Assembly: GCF_017896165.1 (NCBI RefSeq)
Contig: NZ_JAFCNB010000008.1
Span: 245,848 to 309,847 of the forward strand
Reading direction: 5' to 3'
DNA length: 64,000 bases
From: Microbispora oryzae
GTDB taxonomy: Bacteria > Actinomycetota > Actinomycetes > Streptosporangiales > Streptosporangiaceae
Below the pieces are notes generated by a model, which saw only the letters and a list, made by a program, of their open reading frames with translations, had not been told where the DNA came from and searched no databases. This document shows positions 1 to 7,491 of the stretch, piece by piece. Each line of letters starts with the position of its first letter. Within the stretch, counting starts at the first letter, position 1. The translations under genes and the position numbers were made by a program.

Positions 1-156
1 GGCGGGACGCAGATGCGGCGCACCGTGAAGCAGGGCGTCCGCGGCGACCAGTACGTCCAGATCCTCAGCGGGCTCTCGGACGGCGACCAGGTCGTGCTCC
101 CCACGAGCACGGCGGGCGGCGGTTTCCCCGACGAGGGCTTCCCCGGAGCCGAGTAG
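1..156 (+). CDS. C-terminal end of an efflux RND/MacA-type periplasmic adaptor (partial)
   Basis: Only the last 51 codons are present, in frame from the first base of the window to a TAG stop. The visible tail (VKQGVRGDQYVQILSGLSDG then DQVVLPT) matches the end of the membrane-proximal domain of HlyD/MacA-like adaptors, which bridge a membrane transporter to the outside in actinobacterial MacB-type exporters. The very end is a short Gly/Pro-rich tail. It converges on the two-component genes, which commonly sit next to such exporters. The family call rests on this short tail only, so the assignment is moderate. Confidence 0.6.
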   Translation, partial: GGTQMRRTVKQGVRGDQYVQILSGLSDGDQVVLPTSTAGGGFPDEGFPGAE

Positions 157-157
157 G

Positions 158-1567
158 TCAGGGCAGGGCCTCGGACGCCAGGGGCAGGACGGTCCGGAAG
201 GCGGCCCCCGCCCCGGGCTCCGACCGGACCGAGACCGTCCCTCCGTGGGCCCGGACGAGCGACTCGACGATCGCCAGCCCCAGCCCGCTGCCGCCCGTCG
301 GACGCCTGCGGGACGGGTCGGCGCGGTAGAAGCGCTCGAAGACCCGGGCGGCCTGCTCCGGGGTGAGACCGGGGCCCTTGTCGGCGACCTCGACGAAGGC
401 GTGCGACCGTTCGCGGCCCACCCGCACGGTGATGGGGGTGCCGGCCGGTGTGTGGGTGGTGGCGTTGCTCATCAGGTTGCCCACGACCTGGCGCAGCCGC
501 ACCTCGTCCCCCGTGACGATCAGTGCGGCGTCGCCCTCGATCGCGAGGGAGACGTCGCGGTCGGGGCAGAGCGTCCGCGCGTCCTGGACGGCGTCGGCGG
601 CGAGAGCGAGCAGGTCGACGGGCTGCTGGAGCAGAGGACGCTGCTGGTCGAGGCGGGCGAGCAGCAGCAGGTCGTCGACGAGCAGGCCCATGCGGCCCGC
701 CTCGCTCTCGATCCGGGAGAGGAGCCAGCCGGCGTCCTCGTCCGGCGCCTGCCGGTGGAACTCGGCGAATCCCCTGATCGACGTCAGCGGGGTCCGCAGC
801 TCGTGGGAGGCGTCCGCGACGAACCGCCGCATCCGCGCCTCCGACTCGCGCGCCGCCGCCTCGGAGGCCGCCCGCGCCTGGAAGGCGGCCTCGATCTGGG
901 CCAGCATGCCGTTGAGCGAGCGGGCCAGGCGGCCGACCTCGGTGCGAGGGTCCCAGTCGGGGATGCGGCTGCCGAGGTGTCCCTGGGCGATGGCCTCGGC
1001 CGTCGCCTCGATCTCGCCGAGCGGCCGCAGGCTCCGCCGAACGATGACGACTCCGACGACGGCGAGCGTGGCCATGACGGCGCCGCCACCGAGCAGTTCC
1101 ACCAGGGCGAGCCGGGTGGTGATCTGCTGCACGGACTCCATGTCGACGGCGGCGACCACGCTGCCGAAGCCCTCGATCGGCACGGCTCTGACCCGCCAGA
1201 GCCCGTCGCCGTTCACCGCGGACACCGTCTGGGCGGACCCGGCCTGTGCCTCAGCCGCCGTGAGCGGTCCGGGGCCGGGACGGGTCTCGACGTCCATGCC
1301 CACCTGCATCGCCACGGTCTTGCCCGTGGCGTCGCGGATCTCCACCCGGCCCGTGGGCGGCACCCGCAGCCTGCCGAGGGCGAGCGGCCCCCGCTGCAGC
1401 CGCATGCCGAGATCGGCGACCACCATGCCGAGCTGCGCGTCGACCCGGCCGACGAGATAGGACCGCAGGACCGACACGCTGCCGACCCCGATCACGGCGA
1501 GCGCCACCGCGACGAGGGCGAGCATGGCCGCGCTGAGCCTGATGCGCAGCGGCGTGCGTCCCGGCAC
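158..1567 (-). CDS. Sensor histidine kinase, two-component system (HAMP/HisKA/HATPase_c)
   Basis: A 469-residue membrane kinase that should autophosphorylate and pass phosphate to the adjacent response regulator. An N-terminal membrane segment (about residues 10-35) and a second (about 150-175) flank a small extracytoplasmic sensor region. A HAMP segment follows (about 178-230). The H-box ASHELRTPLTS puts the phospho-accepting His at about residue 255. The N-box (LRQVVGNLMSNA), G1 (DKGPGL), F-box (FERFYR) and G2 (GSGLGLAI) follow in order, so the ATPase looks intact. The gene starts with GTG 3 nt after the regulator stop codon, so the two are cotranscribed with the regulator first. The signal sensed cannot be read from the sequence. 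The neighbouring efflux adaptor suggests envelope or drug stress, which is inference. Confidence 0.93.
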   Translation of the reverse strand: MPGRTPLRIRLSAAMLALVAVALAVIGVGSVSVLRSYLVGRVDAQLGMVVADLGMRLQRGPLALGRLRVPPTGRVEIRDATGKTVAMQVGMDVETRPGPGPLTAAEAQAGSAQTVSAVNGDGLWRVRAVPIEGFGSVVAAVDMESVQQITTRLALVELLGGGAVMATLAVVGVVIVRRSLRPLGEIEATAEAIAQGHLGSRIPDWDPRTEVGRLARSLNGMLAQIEAAFQARAASEAAARESEARMRRFVADASHELRTPLTSIRGFAEFHRQAPDEDAGWLLSRIESEAGRMGLLVDDLLLLARLDQQRPLLQQPVDLLALAADAVQDARTLCPDRDVSLAIEGDAALIVTGDEVRLRQVVGNLMSNATTHTPAGTPITVRVGRERSHAFVEVADKGPGLTPEQAARVFERFYRADPSRRRPTGGSGLGLAIVESLVRAHGGTVSVRSEPGAGAAFRTVLPLASEALP

Positions 1568-1570
1568 GGG

Positions 1571-2281
1571 TCACACGCCGGCGGGGGGCAATCGCATGAC
1601 GTAGCCGACGCCGCGGAGGGTGTGGATGAGCCGCGGCTCCCTGCTGTCCAGCTTCCGCCTGAGCACGGATACGTACGACTCGACGATGCCGGCGTCGCCC
1701 CGGAAGTCGTAGTCCCACACCTGGTCGAGGATCTGGGCCTTCGACAGCACCCGGCCGACGTTGACCATGAAGTAGCGCAGCAGCTTGAACTCGGTGGGCG
1801 ACAGAGGGACGGCCACGCCCGACCGCCAGACCTCGTGCGACTCCTCGTCGAGCTCGATGTCGGCGAACGTCAGCCGGGGAGGCGCCGTGAGCGGGTCGCC
1901 GGCCGTACGGCGGAGCACCGCCCGGATGCGGGCGATGACCTCCTCGAGGCTGAACGGCTTGGTCACGTAGTCGTCGCCCCCGAGGGTCAGGCCGCGGACC
2001 TTGTCCTCCGTGGCGTCCCTGGCGGTGAGGAACACGATCGGCGTGTGGAGGCCACCGCCGCGCAGGCGGCGGACGATGTCGAAGCCGTCGATGTCGGGCA
2101 GCATGACGTCGAGCACGATGAGGTCGGGCCGGTGCCGCTGGGCCGCGGCCACGGCCTCGATCCCGTTCGCGGCCGTGTGAACCTCGAACCCGGCGTACCT
2201 GAGACTGGCCGCCAGCAGTTCGAGGATGTTGGGCTCGTCCTCGACGATCAGCAGGCGGGCTTCGGCGGATTCGGCAACCAT
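1571..2281 (-). CDS. OmpR/PhoB-family response regulator
   Basis: A 236-residue DNA-binding response regulator. The receiver domain (about residues 8-120) has acidic residues at VEDE, the phospho-acceptor Asp58 in LIVLDVMLP, and the conserved Lys in the KPF motif. A winged-helix DNA-binding domain follows (about 140-230), with the typical LSPTEFKLLRYF start and a GVGYVMR end. It is the first gene of the pair with the histidine kinase. A TANNNT-type -10 (TAGAGT, minus strand 2296-2291) overlaps the stop codon of the upstream lhgO-like gene and ends 9 nt before the ATG. The pair may therefore have its own near-leaderless promoter, besides read-through. Confidence 0.95.
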   Translation of the reverse strand: MVAESAEARLLIVEDEPNILELLAASLRYAGFEVHTAANGIEAVAAAQRHRPDLIVLDVMLPDIDGFDIVRRLRGGGLHTPIVFLTARDATEDKVRGLTLGGDDYVTKPFSLEEVIARIRAVLRRTAGDPLTAPPRLTFADIELDEESHEVWRSGVAVPLSPTEFKLLRYFMVNVGRVLSKAQILDQVWDYDFRGDAGIVESYVSVLRRKLDSREPRLIHTLRGVGYVMRLPPAGV

Positions 2282-2293
2282 GGCGGACGTACT

Positions 2294-3484
2294 CTATGGC
2301 CCTTCCGTTAAGGGCACTGTTAAAGCGATATGTCGGGCGATGGCGAGGCTTGAGGTCGCGGCGGGCGACGGGGCGTTGCGCACCAGGACGATCCGGCCCC
2401 GGACGTCGATCGCGAAGTCGTCGACCAGCCCGCCGTCCCGCCCCACGGCCTGCGCCCGCACGCCGCCCTCGGTCCGCACCAGGTCGGCCGACGACAGCGC
2501 GGGGACGTACCGGCGGGCCGCGGCCACGAACGCGCCCTTCGCCACGGAGCCGTAGACCTCTCTCACTCCGGTCCGCCAGTGCTTGGCGGCCATCCGCCCG
2601 GTGCCGGGCCAGGTGAGGATGCGCCGGAGGTCTCGGGGCGACACGTCCCGCCACGAGTAGCCCTCGTACGCCAGGGCGAGCACGGCGTTGGGCCCGACGA
2701 GGACCTCGCCGTCGATCCGCCGGGTGAGATGGACGCCCAGGAAGGGGTAACGGGGGTCGGGCACCGGATAGACGAGGCCGCGCACCAGGTCCTTCGCCTT
2801 GGGCGTCAGCCGGTAGTACTCCCCGCGGAACGGGACGATCCGCACGGCCCCGGGCGCCTTCGCGAGCTCCGCCACCCGGTCGGTGCCGAGACCCGCGCAG
2901 GAGATCAGCCGGTCGAACCTGAAGCGCGACCGCCCCGCCAGCACATCGACGCCGCCCGATCTCTCCCTGATCGCCCGCACGGGATGCGAGAGCCGTACGG
3001 ACCCGCCCGAAGCGGTCACCTCGTCGGCGAGGCACCGGGCGACGGCGGGGTAGTCGGTGATCGCGGTGCGCGGCGAGTGGACCGCGCCCACCCCGACCGC
3101 GGCGGGCTCGATCTCCCGAAGGCCGATGGCGTCGAGCTCCGCGACGTCGGGAACCCCGTTCTCCCTGGCTCGATCGGCGATGCGGCGCAGCCCGGCCATC
3201 TCGCCCCGGCCGGAGGCGATGACCAGCTTCCCCACCTCGTCGTACGGCAGCCCGTGCTCCGCGCAGTACTCCTTGAGCAGGGACACGCCGTCCCGGCAGA
3301 GCCGGGCCTTGAGCGAGCCGGGCGGGTAGTAGATCCCCGCGTGCACCACGCCGCTGTTGTGGCCGGTCTGGTGGGCCGCGACCCGGTCCTCCTTGTCGAG
3401 GACCGTCACCTCGGCCCCCGCTTGGGCGGCCTGCCTGGCCACGGCCAGGCCCAGGATCCCCGCGCCGATGATCCCGATCCTCAT
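2294..3484 (-). CDS. lhgO: L-2-hydroxyglutarate oxidase (FAD-dependent, LhgO family)
   Basis: A 396-residue FAD oxidoreductase predicted to oxidise L-2-hydroxyglutarate to 2-oxoglutarate, which is metabolite repair of a side product of central metabolism. The N-terminus is a Rossmann fingerprint (GIIGAGILGLAV) followed by HQTGHNSGVVHAGIYYPPGS, the diagnostic substrate/FAD segment of the LhgO family. A DAO-type C-terminal half follows. An open frame continues 113 codons upstream, but the ATG at 3484 places the GxGxxG motif right at the N-terminus as in homologues, so I used it. Downstream, 12 nt separate it from the response regulator. There are no obvious signs of transfer. Confidence 0.92.
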   Translation of the reverse strand: MRIGIIGAGILGLAVARQAAQAGAEVTVLDKEDRVAAHQTGHNSGVVHAGIYYPPGSLKARLCRDGVSLLKEYCAEHGLPYDEVGKLVIASGRGEMAGLRRIADRARENGVPDVAELDAIGLREIEPAAVGVGAVHSPRTAITDYPAVARCLADEVTASGGSVRLSHPVRAIRERSGGVDVLAGRSRFRFDRLISCAGLGTDRVAELAKAPGAVRIVPFRGEYYRLTPKAKDLVRGLVYPVPDPRYPFLGVHLTRRIDGEVLVGPNAVLALAYEGYSWRDVSPRDLRRILTWPGTGRMAAKHWRTGVREVYGSVAKGAFVAAARRYVPALSSADLVRTEGGVRAQAVGRDGGLVDDFAIDVRGRIVLVRNAPSPAATSSLAIARHIALTVPLTEGP

Positions 3485-3569
3485 GCCGGCCCGGCCGGCG
3501 TCCGGTGGGTTGCCATGCCGACATTGTCGCGCAGCCGGGCTGGTTCTCGGTGATCGAACTGTTGTTCGG

Positions 3570-3575
3570 TATGCT
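3570..3575 (+). promoter_or_regulatory. -10 element for a leaderless transcript
   Basis: TATGCT fits TANNNT and is followed by exactly 7 nt and then the GTG at 3583, so the transcript probably starts on the start codon. This supports GTG 3583 over the upstream ATG at 3571 or the start at 3505. No convincing -35 was found. Confidence 0.5.
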
Positions 3576-3582
3576 GACCGGT

Positions 3583-3948
3583 GTGTACGTGCCACCAGGC
3601 TGGCCCGCCGAGGTGCGGCCGCCGGACAGCCCCGACTGGGCGATGTCGGCCGTGTCGTGGCTGCTCGACGCCGTCCCGCCGGACTATCGCGCGTACGGCG
3701 TGCTGCGCCGCCACCCGATCGCGCTCGCGCGGATGGCCCGCCAGCACGTGCGCGCGGCCATCGAGGCGGCCCGGACCGGCTATCGGGGCGCCGCCGTCGA
3801 CCTGAGAGACCATCTGCCGCCACACGCGGTCGAGGAGGTGCTCGACGCGTATCGGCAGGAGGGACCTCGCCTCGTACGACTGGCCGAATCGATCGAACTC
3901 GTGGAGCGGGCGTTGCGAGGGGAGCATTTCGTCGAGAGATTCCGCTGA
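3583..3948 (+). CDS. Conserved actinobacterial hypothetical protein (about 121 aa)
   Basis: A soluble protein of about 121 residues with no recognised catalytic motif. It starts VYVPPGWPAEVRPPDSPDW, a beginning I recognise from a small family found across actinomycetes next to many different genes. The rest is predicted helical (LLDAVPPDYRAYGVLRR; HVRAAIEAARTGYR; ELVERALRGEHF). The start was chosen at GTG 3583 because a TANNNT hexamer lies 7 nt upstream and homologues begin at this Pro-rich motif. The function is unknown. It is followed after 53 nt by the CBS protein on the same strand. Confidence 0.75.
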   Translation: MYVPPGWPAEVRPPDSPDWAMSAVSWLLDAVPPDYRAYGVLRRHPIALARMARQHVRAAIEAARTGYRGAAVDLRDHLPPHAVEEVLDAYRQEGPRLVRLAESIELVERALRGEHFVERFR

Positions 3949-4001
3949 GCTGGGACTAACCGGGCATAGACCTATATAAGTCCAAGTTTCGGGAGGAAAC
4001 G

Positions 4002-4436
4002 ATGACTACCGGAGGAGCCGAGAAGCGAGCCCGGGACGTGATGCATCCGGGGGCCGCCTGCGTGGGCGAACACGAGAGCCTGCGCAGGGCTGCGGAGATG
4101 ATGCGCGACATGAGCGTCGGCGCGCTGCCCATCTGCGGTGACGACGACCGCCTCAAGGGGATCATCACCGATCGCGACATCATCATCAAGTGCTGCGCCG
4201 AGGGCATGGACCTCGACCGGACGACCGCGGGCGAGCTCGCGCGCGGGCTGGTGTGGGTGGACGCCGACACCAGCGTCGACGACGCCATCACCCAGATGGA
4301 GGAGCACCAGATCAAGCGCGTACCGGTGATCGAAAACCGTCGCCTGGTCGGGATGATCAGCGAAGCCGACCTGGCCAAGGGGCTGCCGGACGACCAGCTG
4401 GCCGAGTTCGTCCACCGCATCTACGCCGGAGCCTGA
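4002..4436 (+). CDS. Hrp1-like tandem CBS-domain protein
   Basis: A 144-residue protein made of two CBS domains (about residues 12-65 and 77-132), which usually bind adenosyl ligands such as AMP or SAM and act as energy or redox sensors. The sequence is strikingly like Mycobacterium tuberculosis hypoxic response protein 1. Shared stretches recalled from that protein include CVGEHE, GALPICGDDDRL, TDRDI, TAGELAR and VPVI. A Shine-Dalgarno GGGAGG sits 7 nt before the ATG. A TATATAAG stretch (3973-3980) is a plausible -10. A GGGACTAACC segment at 3952 resembles the left half of a DosR box, but the right half does not match. A strong bidirectional terminator follows. Confidence 0.9.
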   Translation: MTTGGAEKRARDVMHPGAACVGEHESLRRAAEMMRDMSVGALPICGDDDRLKGIITDRDIIIKCCAEGMDLDRTTAGELARGLVWVDADTSVDDAITQMEEHQIKRVPVIENRRLVGMISEADLAKGLPDDQLAEFVHRIYAGA

Positions 4437-4457
4437 TCAGGGCTCCCGGCCGGCACC

Positions 4458-4498
4458 GGCCCCCGCCGTCATCGGCGGGGGCCGTCCCGTATGGGACG
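4458..4498. terminator. Bidirectional terminator (two adjacent hairpins)
   Basis: A perfect 11-bp stem with a TCAT loop (4458-4483) is followed at once by a 6-bp stem (4483-4498). It lies between the convergent CBS gene and the secreted beta-propeller gene. There is no U-tract, as is common in high-GC actinomycetes. Confidence 0.8.
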
Positions 4499-4517
4499 GG
4501 GCGCGATGGTGCGGGGC

Positions 4518-5579
4518 TCAGCGGCCGGTCCGGTAGGCGATCGTCGCGATCACTCCCATGACGCCCAGCGCGACGCCGACCCATAACAGCGTCATCAGTG
4601 CAGGAACGCCGCCGCCCGCGCTCTCGGACGCGGCCTCGGCGGCGCCGGTGCGAGCCGCCCTCCGGCCCGGGGACGGCGTCGGCCGGGGCGTCGGGCGGGA
4701 CACGACGGGGGCCGCTCGCGCGCGGGCCCCGGCCGGCAACGGCACCAGGTAGACGGGGCTGTCTGCTCCCTCCGACCCGGTCATCAGGCCGGAGCCGTCC
4801 CGCGTATAGGTGATCGACTCGGCCTGGTCGAGCGGCGGCATGGTGACGTGGGCGAGGAGATCGCCCGGCGCCCGGTACACCGACGCGGAGAAGTACGTGC
4901 GGATGACGAAGGCCGACCCGTCGGGCGCGTACGCCGCGTCGGTCGCCATGATCGGCGCGGGCCCCACCTTGCGCAGCACGTTCACCCGGTCGGTACGGAG
5001 CCGCGCCGGAGCCTCGTACACCGACCCGCCGATCTCCTTGCTCACGACGTAGAGACGGCCGGTACGCGGGTTGACCATGACGCCCTCGGCGTTGCGGCTG
5101 CCGTCCTCGTAGCGGAACCGGTACCGGGTGGCCGGCAGCGTGGCGTCCCGTACGGTACGTGGCTCGGTCACCCGGTAGACGCTGATGTCACGGCGGTTGT
5201 TCTGGTTGTCGCCGATGTCGGCCAGCCACAGCACGCCGCGCCCCGAGGCCCGGTCGAGCGTGGCCGCCATGGCCTCCCAGTCCCAGGCGCCGGCCCCGCC
5301 GATCGTGAACGTCGCCCTGGTCCGGCCGTCGGACCCCACGGCGAAGACGCGGGGGCCGTCGCCGCTGTCGTTGTGCGTGTAGACGATGCCCGGATGCGTC
5401 GGCGAGACGGCCATGCCGCTCGACTCGTTGATCCGCTTGTCGTGAAACCGGAAGAGCAGCCGATCACCGTCGGCCCGGGCGGCACCGGGGACCAGCGGCA
5501 CCGCGACGATCAGCAGGAACGCCGCCACGAGCCCCGCCACGCGACCGCTTCGCGGCCTCTCCCCCGATCTGCTCCCCAT
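4518..5579 (-). CDS. Secreted, membrane-anchored beta-propeller-like protein
   Basis: A 353-residue exported protein. A signal peptide occupies about residues 13-40 (Arg-rich start, hydrophobic core, cleavage near GAARADG). The next 250 residues carry repeated strand-turn motifs typical of beta-propellers (NESSGMAVSPTHPGIVYTHN; WEAMAATLDRASGRGVLWLADIGDN; NAEGVMVNPRTGRLYVVSKE), with conserved HNDSGD and ADIGDN segments. A Pro/Thr-rich linker and a single C-terminal membrane helix followed by YRTGR anchor it to the cell surface. No catalytic residues are assigned with confidence. The ATG at 5579 was chosen because the signal peptide begins there, although the frame stays open 208 codons further upstream. 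The role is unknown, perhaps extracellular ligand or polymer binding. Confidence 0.75.
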   Translation of the reverse strand: MGSRSGERPRSGRVAGLVAAFLLIVAVPLVPGAARADGDRLLFRFHDKRINESSGMAVSPTHPGIVYTHNDSGDGPRVFAVGSDGRTRATFTIGGAGAWDWEAMAATLDRASGRGVLWLADIGDNQNNRRDISVYRVTEPRTVRDATLPATRYRFRYEDGSRNAEGVMVNPRTGRLYVVSKEIGGSVYEAPARLRTDRVNVLRKVGPAPIMATDAAYAPDGSAFVIRTYFSASVYRAPGDLLAHVTMPPLDQAESITYTRDGSGLMTGSEGADSPVYLVPLPAGARARAAPVVSRPTPRPTPSPGRRAARTGAAEAASESAGGGVPALMTLLWVGVALGVMGVIATIAYRTGR

Positions 5580-5632
5580 GCCGCCATCATTCCCGATATC
5601 CGCGCTCCGAGCGTGCCCTGGTCGGTCCCCGC

Positions 5633-6793
5633 CTAGCCGTCCCAGGCGATCCGGTAGTCGTGAATCCACGCGAGCGAGTTCCGCCGTTCCACCTGGCGCA
5701 TGATCACGGGCAGCACCAGATCGCGTACGGCGGCGCCGAACCGGCCCGGCGCCTTGCCGTCGCCGTTGCGCTTGCCGTACGCGACGATCCGCTCCACCCG
5801 CTCGCGGCGCAGCCCCTCGTAGGCGCGGAACGCGGCGGAGGTCTCGGGCGTGTCGCGCAGGCACCGGGCGAGCACGACGGCGTCCTCGATCGCCATCGAG
5901 GCGCCCTGGCCCGAGGCCGGCGAGGTGGCGTGGGCGGCGTCGCCGATGAGCACCATGCCGTCCCGCGACCAGGTCGGGACCTTCGGGAGATCGTAGGTGT
6001 TCCATCCGGGCAGGATGTGCTCGGTCGCCGCGATGATCTGCCGCATCGGGCCGGCTTCGCCGTCGAACAGGTCCATCAGCCGCGCCCGCCACCGGTCCGG
6101 CGCGACGGCGGCGAGTTCCTCGGGCGACTGCTCCCGGCGGCTGGGCGGGTTGGCGAACCACCACACCTCTCCATCGGGGTGGATTATGTACCCGAAGAAG
6201 CATCGGCTGCCGAAGACGAAGTAGACGGTCCCCGGCACCCCCGGCACCGTCACGCCGGACGCGAAGCCGCCGGTGTTCAGCAGCCCGAGATAGCGGGCGG
6301 ACGGAGCCGCCGGGTCGACGACCGTCCGCGTGCGCGAGCGGAGCCCGTCCGCGCCGATCAGCAGATCGCCCTCGGCGGCGCCGCCGTCGGCGAAGACGGC
6401 GCGTACCCCGCCCGCCGTGGGCGAGGCCGACACGAGGCGCTTGCCGTACCGGACGGTCGCGCCGCGCCGCACCGCCTCGTCGCGCAGCTCGCGGTAGAGG
6501 TCGGCCCGCTTCAGGGTGCGGCTCGGCTGCCGCACGGTGGCGAGCCCTCTGCCCCGCCCGTTGTGGATCTCCATGACCGGCGTGTCCATGCCCAGTCCTT
6601 CGACGAGGTCGTGCAGGCCGAGCACGCGCAGGGCCGCGAGACCGTTCACGGCCAGGGTGAGGAAGGCGCCCACCCCCTCGGCCCCCTTGTCGTACGCCTC
6701 GAAGATCTCGCTGTCGATGCCCGCCCGGCGCAGAGCCATGGCCGCCACCGGCCCGGCGATGCCGCCACCAATGATCAATGCTCTCTTGGTCAT
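5633..6793 (-). CDS. FAD-dependent monooxygenase (PHBH/TetX-like)
   Basis: A 386-residue class A flavin monooxygenase, expected to hydroxylate an aromatic or polycyclic substrate using NAD(P)H and oxygen. It has the N-terminal GGGIAGPVAAMALRRAG dinucleotide fold, a GADGLRSRTR segment (DG motif), and the second FAD motif VLIGDAAHATSPASGQGA with IEDAVVLARCL. The substrate is not predictable. It is divergent from a PadR-type regulator gene with only 55 nt between starts, the usual arrangement of a PadR-repressed detoxification or efflux gene. TATAGT on the minus strand ends 6 nt before the ATG, so the mRNA is probably leaderless. Confidence 0.9.
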   Translation of the reverse strand: MTKRALIIGGGIAGPVAAMALRRAGIDSEIFEAYDKGAEGVGAFLTLAVNGLAALRVLGLHDLVEGLGMDTPVMEIHNGRGRGLATVRQPSRTLKRADLYRELRDEAVRRGATVRYGKRLVSASPTAGGVRAVFADGGAAEGDLLIGADGLRSRTRTVVDPAAPSARYLGLLNTGGFASGVTVPGVPGTVYFVFGSRCFFGYIIHPDGEVWWFANPPSRREQSPEELAAVAPDRWRARLMDLFDGEAGPMRQIIAATEHILPGWNTYDLPKVPTWSRDGMVLIGDAAHATSPASGQGASMAIEDAVVLARCLRDTPETSAAFRAYEGLRRERVERIVAYGKRNGDGKAPGRFGAAVRDLVLPVIMRQVERRNSLAWIHDYRIAWDG

Positions 6794-6841
6794 GTTATGA
6801 CTATACATAAAATGACTATCGAGAAACAGGGCCGATACGAT
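6792..6841. promoter_or_regulatory. Divergent leaderless promoters with a PadR-type operator
   Basis: Minus strand: TATAGT at 6805-6800, then 6 nt and the monooxygenase ATG. Plus strand: TACGAT at 6836-6841, then 7 nt and the PadR ATG at 6849. Over the first -10 lie an inverted repeat TTATG-N6-CATAA (6795-6810) and an ATGT-N9-ACAT pair (6792-6808), close to known PadR boxes. An 8-bp direct repeat ATGACTAT occurs at 6797 and 6812. Binding by the adjacent PadR protein is inference. Confidence 0.6.
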
Positions 6842-6848
6842 GTGCGGC

Positions 6849-7418
6849 ATGGCGACCCGGCGTTCCCCTCTGGCCATGGCCGTGCTCTCCCTGGTCTGCG
6901 AGGCGCCCATGCACGCGTACCGGATGCAGCAACTGATCAAGGAGCGGCACAAGGACGACGTGGTCAACGTGGCCCAGCGCAACAGCGTGTACCAGACGAT
7001 CGAGCGCCTCCTCCGGGACGGGCTCATCGCGGTCCGCGAGACCGCGCGGGAGGAGAACCGGCCGGAACGGACCGTCTACGAGCCCACCGACGCCGGGCGG
7101 GAGACGCTGCGGCAGTGGATGCGGGCGATGCTGTCCGCCCCGGCCAAGGAGTTTCCCGAGTTCCCCGCCGCGCTGGCCTTCCTGCCCGTGCTCCCTCCGG
7201 AGGAGGCCCTGGCCGCTCTCCGTGAGCGTGTCGCCGTCCTGGAGGCCGGGCTGGCGGCCGTACGAACCGAGCTGGCGGAGGGCGCCACGTTCCTCGCCCG
7301 CCTGTTCCTCGTGGAGACCGAGTATCGGCGGGACGTCATCGACGCCGAGCTCGCCTTCGTCCGCGGGCTCGTGGACGACCTGAGCCAGGGCACGCTGACC
7401 TGGGACTATCGCGTCTGA
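6849..7418 (+). CDS. PadR-family transcriptional regulator
   Basis: A 189-residue repressor. The N-terminal winged helix (about residues 5-85) shows the PadR pattern: SPLAMAVLSLVCEAPMHAYRMQQL, a recognition helix near VAQRNSVYQTIERLLRDGLI, and a wing with TVYEPTDAGRETL. The C-terminal half is a helical, coiled-coil-like dimerisation region (about 110-185). The start at 6849 is preferred over the ATG at 6840 because TACGAT-N7 precedes it, so translation is probably leaderless. It most likely controls the divergent monooxygenase and itself. Confidence 0.92.
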   Translation: MATRRSPLAMAVLSLVCEAPMHAYRMQQLIKERHKDDVVNVAQRNSVYQTIERLLRDGLIAVRETAREENRPERTVYEPTDAGRETLRQWMRAMLSAPAKEFPEFPAALAFLPVLPPEEALAALRERVAVLEAGLAAVRTELAEGATFLARLFLVETEYRRDVIDAELAFVRGLVDDLSQGTLTWDYRV

Positions 7419-7491
7419 CCCCCACCTCGTGACGATCGGCGGCCGGGCCTCGTCTACGATCCTGCCCAACCGCAGGTCAACGAGGTGGCAC

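Noticed and set aside
245..2311. 688-codon open frame on the plus strand opposite the two-component genes
   Set aside because: Antisense shadow of high-GC coding DNA; low-complexity Arg/Gly/Pro/His product, while the minus strand encodes a complete kinase and regulator.
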